From assembly GCA_015680685.1 (NCBI GenBank), contig MNCI01007958.1, positions 474,046-538,045 on the forward strand: DNA of 64,000 nucleotides. The letters are read 5' to 3'. The translations under genes were made by a program, and so were the position numbers. Source of the DNA: Gnetum montanum (Eukaryota > Streptophyta > Gnetopsida > Gnetales > Gnetaceae). Of the stretch, positions 58,031-64,000 are shown piece by piece. The notes below the pieces were generated by a model that had not been told where the DNA came from, did no database searches, and saw only the letters and a program-made list of their open reading frames with translations. Position 1 is the stretch's first letter. Every line of letters starts with the position of its first letter.

Positions 58031-58760
58031 ATTTACCAACAAGATCCCTTAGAACTTCATGCATGAGTCTCATAAATGTGGCTAGAGCATTGGTTAGCCT
58101 AAAAGGCATGACTAACCACTCATACAAGCCATCCAGAATGTTAAAGATGATTTTCCATTCATCTCCTTGTCTAAATCCTTACTTGATGCTAGCCACTTTT
58201 TAAATCAATCTTGGAAAAAATCTCATCATTTATAAGTACATCAATAATGTCATCCATTCTAGGAATAGGAAATCTATACTTGATAGTAATCCTACTAATA
58301 GCCCTAGAATCTATGCACATTCCCAATTCATAGGTATCCTTCTTTGAAACTGGTATAGCTGGAATAGCACAAGGGGAGATGGATTTCTTAATGAACCATT
58401 GAAGATTAATTTACTTATTTATATAATTCCTTCCTCTGATTTGGAGTCATGTGATGGGTTCTTTCATTTGAAATTGTAGCTTCAAGTATGAATTCTATTT
58501 GATGTTAAATGGACCTTACTAATGGAAGCCCTTCCAATTTTCCTTTGAAAACATCAACACATTCCAATGCCAAGGGTTGCAACATTAGAGGAAGATCATT
58601 TGGATGCTCTTCTTCACTTGTTACAAGTGTTGACATGACAGTAAAACCATCTTGAACCTCTTCATGTGCTTGTAGGTACTCCTGTTCACCTAGCAAGATC
58701 AATGTAGCATTGGTAGGAACATTTTCCTTGTATTGCTACCAAGTCATAGGAATTAATTTA
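58031..58760 (-). pseudogene. RT N-terminal half, element I
   Basis: Minus strand: the protease-RT linker (58505-58702: LALECVDVFKGKLEGLPLVR), broken RT blocks 1-4, then [20 protein letters not shown] and [11 protein letters not shown], where J begins. Matches element A at 7090-7520. Confidence 0.75.
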
Positions 58761-58797
58761 TGTATCCCATCTTCTCCTGGTATAGACTAAACATTTC

Positions 58798-59160
58798 TTA
58801 CATCACTAAAAGAAGATTTGTGTCAAAGTTCCAAGGTCTTCCCAAAATGACATCAACACAATTGATTAGAAGAATATCATAATGTACTTTGTCTTTAAAG
58901 AAACCAATCTTGAAAGACAAAATATACTTTTCCTTTACTTCTTGAAAATGATCCTTTGAAAGCCAATGAACTCTATAGGGCCTAGGATGTGGAAATGAAT
59001 TCAAGCCAAGCTTAGAAATAGCCTTGAAGAAATCACATTTTCTTGAGTACCATCATCAATCAAAATGTATATCCATTTACCACTATCAAGACACCTAGTC
59101 CCAATCCTAAAGAGCATCTTCCTCCTAAGATTATAATTGACATTCACATTTCCCATAAAA
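58798..59160 (-). pseudogene. Protease relic, element I
   Basis: Minus strand FRIGTRCLDSGKWIYILIDD, then GTQENVISS, YRVHWLSKDHFQEVKEKYIL and VDVILGRPWNF. Parallel to A at 6376-6740; the catalytic DSG/DTG is likewise altered. Confidence 0.7.
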
Positions 59161-59269
59161 GTGCAAGAATTAATTTAAGTTACATATTCAATCATAAGAG
59201 CATGAGGATTACCTTCATCAAAGGATTTTGCCTTTTCTAAGGTTTGAAGTTCCTTGCCTTTACAAATCT

Positions 59270-59591
59270 TTAGCTTTTTATACTCCCATTGCTTATTTTC
59301 CTTTTCACCATAGTTGAAGTATTAAAGCTTAAAGGCATAGACATTCTCTTAAGCCTTTCCATTCTTAAAGTCACTTTTCTTGAAATCTTGGCCCTCCTTG
59401 GACTTTTCTTACTTCTCCTTTGTGTCTTCTTTGGCATTTTCCTTCTCCTTAGCTCCTTTCTCACCATTAGAAGCTTTGGAATCCTTAGACTTAGAAGATT
59501 TGGAACCGCTATTGCAGCTTTGAAGTTTCTTCTCAGCCTTAAGAGCCAATTCAAAGTCCTCATCTAATATTTGGAGCTCATAAAATGTTAG
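59270..59591 (-). pseudogene. Gag C-terminal fragment, element I
   Basis: Minus strand FYELQILDEDFELALKAEKK, then a Ser/Lys-rich stretch, parallel to A at 5935-6120 and K near 2610. It is cut at the left edge of J2 (59592), and the N-terminal part is not seen further right. Confidence 0.7.
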
Positions 59592-61040
59592 TGTTGGTGA
59601 CCGTTTGGGACCACCAACATTTTGGGCCTCTAGTCCCACGACTTTGCGAGTCACAAGAAGCAAAGGTCTTCAAACAAGGTTTATGTGCTTGTTGGTCTCT
59701 AGCAACACCAAGGCCCAAATACTTCTAAATAAACTCAATGGTTATGAAATGAACTAAATGTGATTATGTGTTTGTTGTTGGGAATGTCGAAATGCTTAGG
59801 TTTGTGTATGAAATTGTAATTGGCTATTGTAATGGAAATTCAACTAACCTTGTAAAACACTGTGAGTCATTCAACATTCCTATTTTGTCAAGTCACCTAG
59901 TCTATATAGTCTTTATAGTACATTGCTTGAAACAAATAAAATTTCACAAATATGTTTAAGCACAATTCTATAGAATCTACTCCTAATTTCCCCTAGAGAG
60001 AAAATTTCACAAGAAAACTAGAAATAGAGCGAGATTCAATGAACTTAGAAAAAGGAAAGAAAAAAAAAGTAGATTTGTGTGAAATCCCAAACATTTAAGC
60101 AAGATTAATTGACATGAGAAAACACTTCGCAATAAAGTTATTCCAATTCAATCTAAATCCTATAAATTGTCCAAATCCTCTAAGCTCAACAAGCAATTTC
60201 GTAAAAGACAAGCTTATTAAGCTACCAAAAATGTTTTGTAAATAACAAAGTACAAGCTTCTATTTTGGCTAGTTAATAGTTGTCAAGAATTGCAAACAAT
60301 AAAGCTTTCAAAAAAATTTGACAATTTCAAGATTAAAATACCAAGGCAATAAACTTTCAAACAAATCAAGCTATTTCAATCATCTCAAAGTATCAGAGAT
60401 TTTCTAGACCCTCTAGACTCAACTAGACAATTTCACAAAGACATTACTATTAAATTGCTCAAGATGCTTTTTGACAACATAAGTTCTTTTATGGAAACTC
60501 TAATAGAAGTCTAAATATTACACAATAATAGAGCTATAAGAGCAATCAGAAAAATCCCAAAATTAAATGTCAAGCACAATACTATCTAAACTATTAACTA
60601 AGAAAGTAAGACAAAATGGGAAGAAAAGAACTCACAAGATTAACAAAGCACATGAACTAATGCAATTAACAAGCTTTGCTTTACAAGAAATCTTCAATAT
60701 TCTTCAAATTTGCTTCCTTCAATCCTTCCCCCTTTTTAAATTCTAGCCTTCAAACCCTTTTTATAGTAGCTTTCAGTAGTTACAATCATCATAAAAGATT
60801 AAGATGAGCTAAAATTATCTAAGGGATTAATTCATAACAACCATAAGAAGTTATAACTTCCATAGGAAGTTATGATAATTAGAAAAATATATGTTATAGT
60901 TGGCAAGTGTAATCTCCCTTTTTCCTTAAAAAAAGGATAACTTTTCCTCCATGTTTACATACACATATTATCTTAAAACTCATGTTATAATTTCTTGCTC
61001 ATAATAATCATAATACATATACATTTTTACATGCTTTTCC
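59592..61040 (-). mobile_element. J2, partial second copy of the J repeat
   Basis: Starts TGTTGGTGACCG and follows J (54668-56520) collinearly: ggcaacaccaaggccca, aacaaataaaattt, ctatagaatctactcctaat, and the TATA region at 60748. It diverges after ~61040. The left flank is gttag; the right end and its target duplication are not found. Confidence 0.65.
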
Positions 61041-62040
61041 AAGGGCATCGATTAATTAAATTCAATCTTCACAATCACCATAAGCCCATTACATGAGGGC
61101 AGGAATGAAGGTTCGTTGTTGCCATGTGGTGAGGAAGAAGGATTTGTCATCTGCGTTGCACCTCTATGTGGCCATGGATGCCGGTCTGCTCATGGAAGAG
61201 CGAAGATGGTAATGCTGGTGTAATGGCAAAGGCATCAAGGATGGCCAGTACTGCAATGGATTGTGGGTGACATGCAATTATAGGGTTGCTCGTTCCAATC
61301 TCGTTGCAACCTCTACAAGCTCTTACTGCCAATCTACATCAATGCTACTTCCATTGTATTAGGCATTGTGATCGAATGGCAAAGCAACATGCAAGAACAG
61401 CTAGAGCCCTTCCTCCCAATGCCAGTCAGAGCCTTTGTTGGTGCAGATGCCTTTGTTCTAAATGTAGTATGCACTTTCCAGATTTATCCAATCTGACTCA
61501 CTAACGTGAAACAATCTGCAACCCCTCATTTCATCAACACTGCTGCTGCAGCAGCATTAACGTGACACATTTCTAGGCATCAAGAATTTTAGATAATTTA
61601 TTCACCCATCCAATTCTCCACGTTTTGCAATTTGGAATATTTACGTTACTTGGTTGTGAGTTTGTATCTGCAATGTTCATGGATTATGAATCTTTCTTTC
61701 ATTTTCTTTAATGTTGTGATTTTCTGCTCATTTGCATACAATGCATTTTTATTTCAGAAATTTCTACCGTGTTTTGTATTTGAACCTCAAGGGTTCATAA
61801 TTTGTTCACTGCATCTTCTAAAGCATTCTGGCATTCTTCTTTCTCCAATTAAAACCAAATTTCTATTAATTCCATTTTCTTTACCATATCATTGTTCTTT
61901 CTTCTCTAAATCGATGAACACTTTGTGCACTTATACGATTTTAAACGATGTACACTTTGAACCACGCCTAAAATGTGTTTACTTTGGATATATGAAGAGC
62001 ACTTTCCCAGTAATTTTCTTTCAACAACTAGGCAACAATA
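61041..62040. other. Unassigned GC-richer block
   Basis: Lies right of J2, like the captured block in J. Open frames (for example 61286-61504 and 61632-62144) have no recognised motif. It could be another captured segment or 5' LINE flank. Confidence 0.3.
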
Positions 62041-62095
62041 TCGGAAAGCCACGAGCGGGAAAACGAAGAGCACTGAGTGTGTGGGTTGAGGAGCA

Positions 62096-63160
62096 TTGGG
62101 GGTCAACAATGTCACCAATGATGGAGGCCCCATGTCTGGCGTAGTAGGGCAAGGACTAAGAGGGGGGGTATTTGGGGAAGGGAAGGAGGCTAAAGAGGTG
62201 GCAGAGGACCGCAAGGCTGGGAGCAAGAAGGGATCAGAGAATAGGACTCAAGCACAATCGGGCAGAAGACGACGAGGCTGGGAGCAAGAAGGGATCAGAG
62301 AATAGGACTCAAGCACAATCAGGCAGAGGGGAAGGGTTCGAGGCATGCTCATGAGAAGGAGACACTATGCACCTCAAGGTAGGACAATCACTAGATGAGG
62401 TGGTGAGAACCTTGGTGATGAGCTTGTTGGGCAAATTCATGTTGGAAGGAGTGTGTCCAAGGATTAACCTTATCAAGCTTTGGGTCAAGGCAACATGGGG
62501 ATTGGAGAATGTGCAAGTGCGAAGTCTCGTGGATGATAGGTTACTCTTCATTTTCCGGAGGCTAATAGAAAGCGAGTGTTGTTGGGGGGGTTGTGGTTCT
62601 ACGGGGCCTGAGGTTTGGCTCTTTTACCCTAGAGGTTGGAAGCTCATCAAGATGCAAATTTGTTTAATCGAGCATCGGTGTGGGTTTGGATCTGGGACCT
62701 ACCTCTAGAGTACTGGGAACTTGGCTTTCTAAAATTGTTGGTTGGCCTATTTGGAGAATTTATAAAATTCAATGTGTTCATTGCATCAATGAATAAGATG
62801 GGCTATGCTCATTTCTGTGTCTAGAGGTCGGTCAAAGGTTAGAGTGATTGAGGTGGTGCTAGACACGGCCTTGGGGAAAAAGAAAATAAGGGTCTAGTTT
62901 GAGAACTTGCTAACAATAAAAGAATCACCATTGGCAATGTGTGAGACATGCAAGAAAAGGCATCCAACTACAGATTGTTTGGTCCAACAGCAGAGACCAA
63001 TGCAATAGGGAGGATGGAACCTAGTTGGCAAGAAGGGCCATGTGATGAAGATAGTGCTGCTAGTGAGCCAAGGACATAAGGTCCTAAATAAGGGACTAGC
63101 CATGAAGGATAGAGAGTGGGAGCAAGCTCTGAGAGCTAGGGGGATGCCACCTCCCAAGGA
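62096..63160 (+). pseudogene. LINE ORF1 (DUF4283-like, zinc knuckle)
   Basis: Pieces in several frames: LVMSLLGKFMLEGVCPRINL, LWVKATWGLENVQV, then VWVWIWDLPLEYWELGFLKL and NKMGYAHFCV, the pattern of plant L1-type ORF1 proteins with a DUF4283-like domain. It is followed by a CETCKKRHPTTDC knuckle near 62945. The protein would bind LINE RNA. It is broken by frameshifts and stops. Confidence 0.7.
62204..62327 (+). repeat. 61-bp tandem duplication in LINE 5' part
   Basis: ggctgggagcaagaaggga starts at 62215 and 62276 with near identity, giving two units of 61 bp. The unit is not a multiple of 3, so it shifts frame. Confidence 0.8.
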
Positions 63161-63178
63161 TTCGATGGTGGAAGAGAC

Positions 63179-64000
63179 TTGTGTGTAGCAAGTCGGTGCA
63201 GTGCTATTGGGGTGGTTGGTATGGATGGGTCAAGGGGAATGGATGCCACCACACAATCACCTTGTACCCCATCAACTAAACAACCAACCGCACTGGAGAA
63301 GCAGGGTTCAAAGTTGCCCCCATTGGGGGACTGGATTACCCTGGGTAGGGGGTCCTCCATGCTAAAGATGAAGTATCTCTTTGGATCTAAGAGGAGGGGA
63401 GTCAAGGCTACATCTAGGACTACTTGGCTACAAGAAGGAGATCAGCACATACGTTTCTTCTTTGCCATGACCAAAGAAAGGAGGCCAACGAAGATGAAGA
63501 TTCAAAGTTTGCTCGAGGGCATAGTCGAGGAAGGGCTGAATAAAGGAATGCAAGGATTAGAGGAGGTGCACAAATATTAGGAGGATATTTGGCAAAGGAA
63601 AGACTTAGAGAAAATCTCCATTCCAGTGTTGCGGGTCTTGTCTAAGCCAAAGAATCAACATTTGATGCGGCCTTTCTCTAGACTAGAGCTAATCACAACA
63701 ATGAGGTCAATGCAAACCAATAAGGCACCAAGACCAAATGGGTGGCTTATTGAATTTTTTTGGGCATTTGAGGACATTATGGTGGCAAATTTGTTGGACA
63801 CTTTTAATTGTATGCTTAGTTGGCAAAAGGTTAGAAGAGAGATCAACTATTCATGAATTGTTCTTTTGGGTAAGATGCCTCATCCAACCTCGTCAGCCCA
63901 TTTCAGACCCATCAACATGTGCAATTCTTTGTTGCCACTATTTTCCAAAATGCTTGTCAATCATCTAGTGCCTTTGATGAGGAAACTGGTGAGAGAACAC
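63179..64000 (+). pseudogene. LINE ORF1 tail fused to reverse transcriptase
   Basis: One open frame (63179-63580) runs from a Ser/Thr/Pro-rich ORF1-like tail straight into TTWLQEGDQHIRFFFAMTKE, the start of the L1 RT region. Downstream: MRSMQTNKAPRPNGWLIEFF, then a stop, and HFRPINMCNSLLPLFSKMLV, all L1-type RT blocks. The apurinic endonuclease expected between them is missing. The element runs off the window end. Confidence 0.75.

Noticed and set aside
61632-62144. 170-codon open frame on the plus strand, Phe/Leu-rich
   Set aside because: Composition follows from T-rich DNA; no signal peptide plus domain order, and it runs into the LINE start.

Overview
This window is a transposon graveyard from a large plant nuclear genome. 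The evidence is AT-rich sequence, tRNA-type primer sites, plant-specific Ty3/gypsy lineages (Tat/Ogre-like with two RNase H domains, Athila/Tat-like, and a chromovirus-like family), a plant-type LINE with a DUF4283-like ORF1, and a fragment of a plant MRS2/CorA magnesium transporter. The load of old, stop-riddled LTR elements and the absence of any intact host gene fit a big-genome seed plant, possibly a gymnosperm; that species guess is weak. I saw no tRNA, rRNA, CRISPR array or bacterial feature.

Layout, left to right. (1) 1-2607 (+) is the 3' end of an element F' (3' internal region and 822-bp LTR). It abuts, and probably inserted into, the gag of K (minus, 2608-3506, LTR from 3575). (2) K's LTR is split by element A (4062-10740, +), a full-length but decayed Ty3/gypsy element of the same family in the opposite orientation; the rest of K's LTR resumes at 10741. 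(3) 13686-18565 (+) is B, an Athila/Tat-like element with gag, protease, RT, RNase H, integrase and a C-terminal domain, all broken. A second Athila/Tat-type primer-site-like motif sits at 19784. (4) 20787-30600 (minus) holds two copies of a Tat/Ogre-like element in tandem. C has an LTR at 20787-22683 and pol at 22912-25328. D has an LTR at 25329-26913 and pol at 27165-30600. (5) 30.9-38.3 kb is a tandem-repeat zone: a ~181-bp satellite-like array, two other tandem repeats, an intron-bearing plus-strand gene relic (34659-37645) and a 29-bp minisatellite that also occurs just downstream of pol in both C and D. (6) 38.6-49.86 kb (minus) is the gag-protease half of a Tat element (E), split by F (41356-47759), a gag/protease-only LTR element. 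(7) 49859-52857 (minus) is the 5' part of another Tat element (H). (8) 52858-59591 (minus) is I, a relative of A and K, cut at the RT catalytic motif by a 3358-bp insertion J (54668-58025) that has a perfect 5-bp target duplication and carries the MRS2-like fragment. (9) 59592-61040 is a second partial copy of J. (10) 62.1-64 kb (+) is a LINE whose endonuclease region is missing.

Nothing here looks able to move alone. The most useful signals are the 29-bp minisatellite shared by three Tat segments, the ~181-bp satellite-like array inside a Tat context, the antisense multi-exon gene relic, the gag-only element F with stop codons that look methylation-derived, the precise J insertion with a captured transporter fragment, and two assembly-join duplications around single N bases. 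All family calls come from reading motifs by eye; no database search was run.
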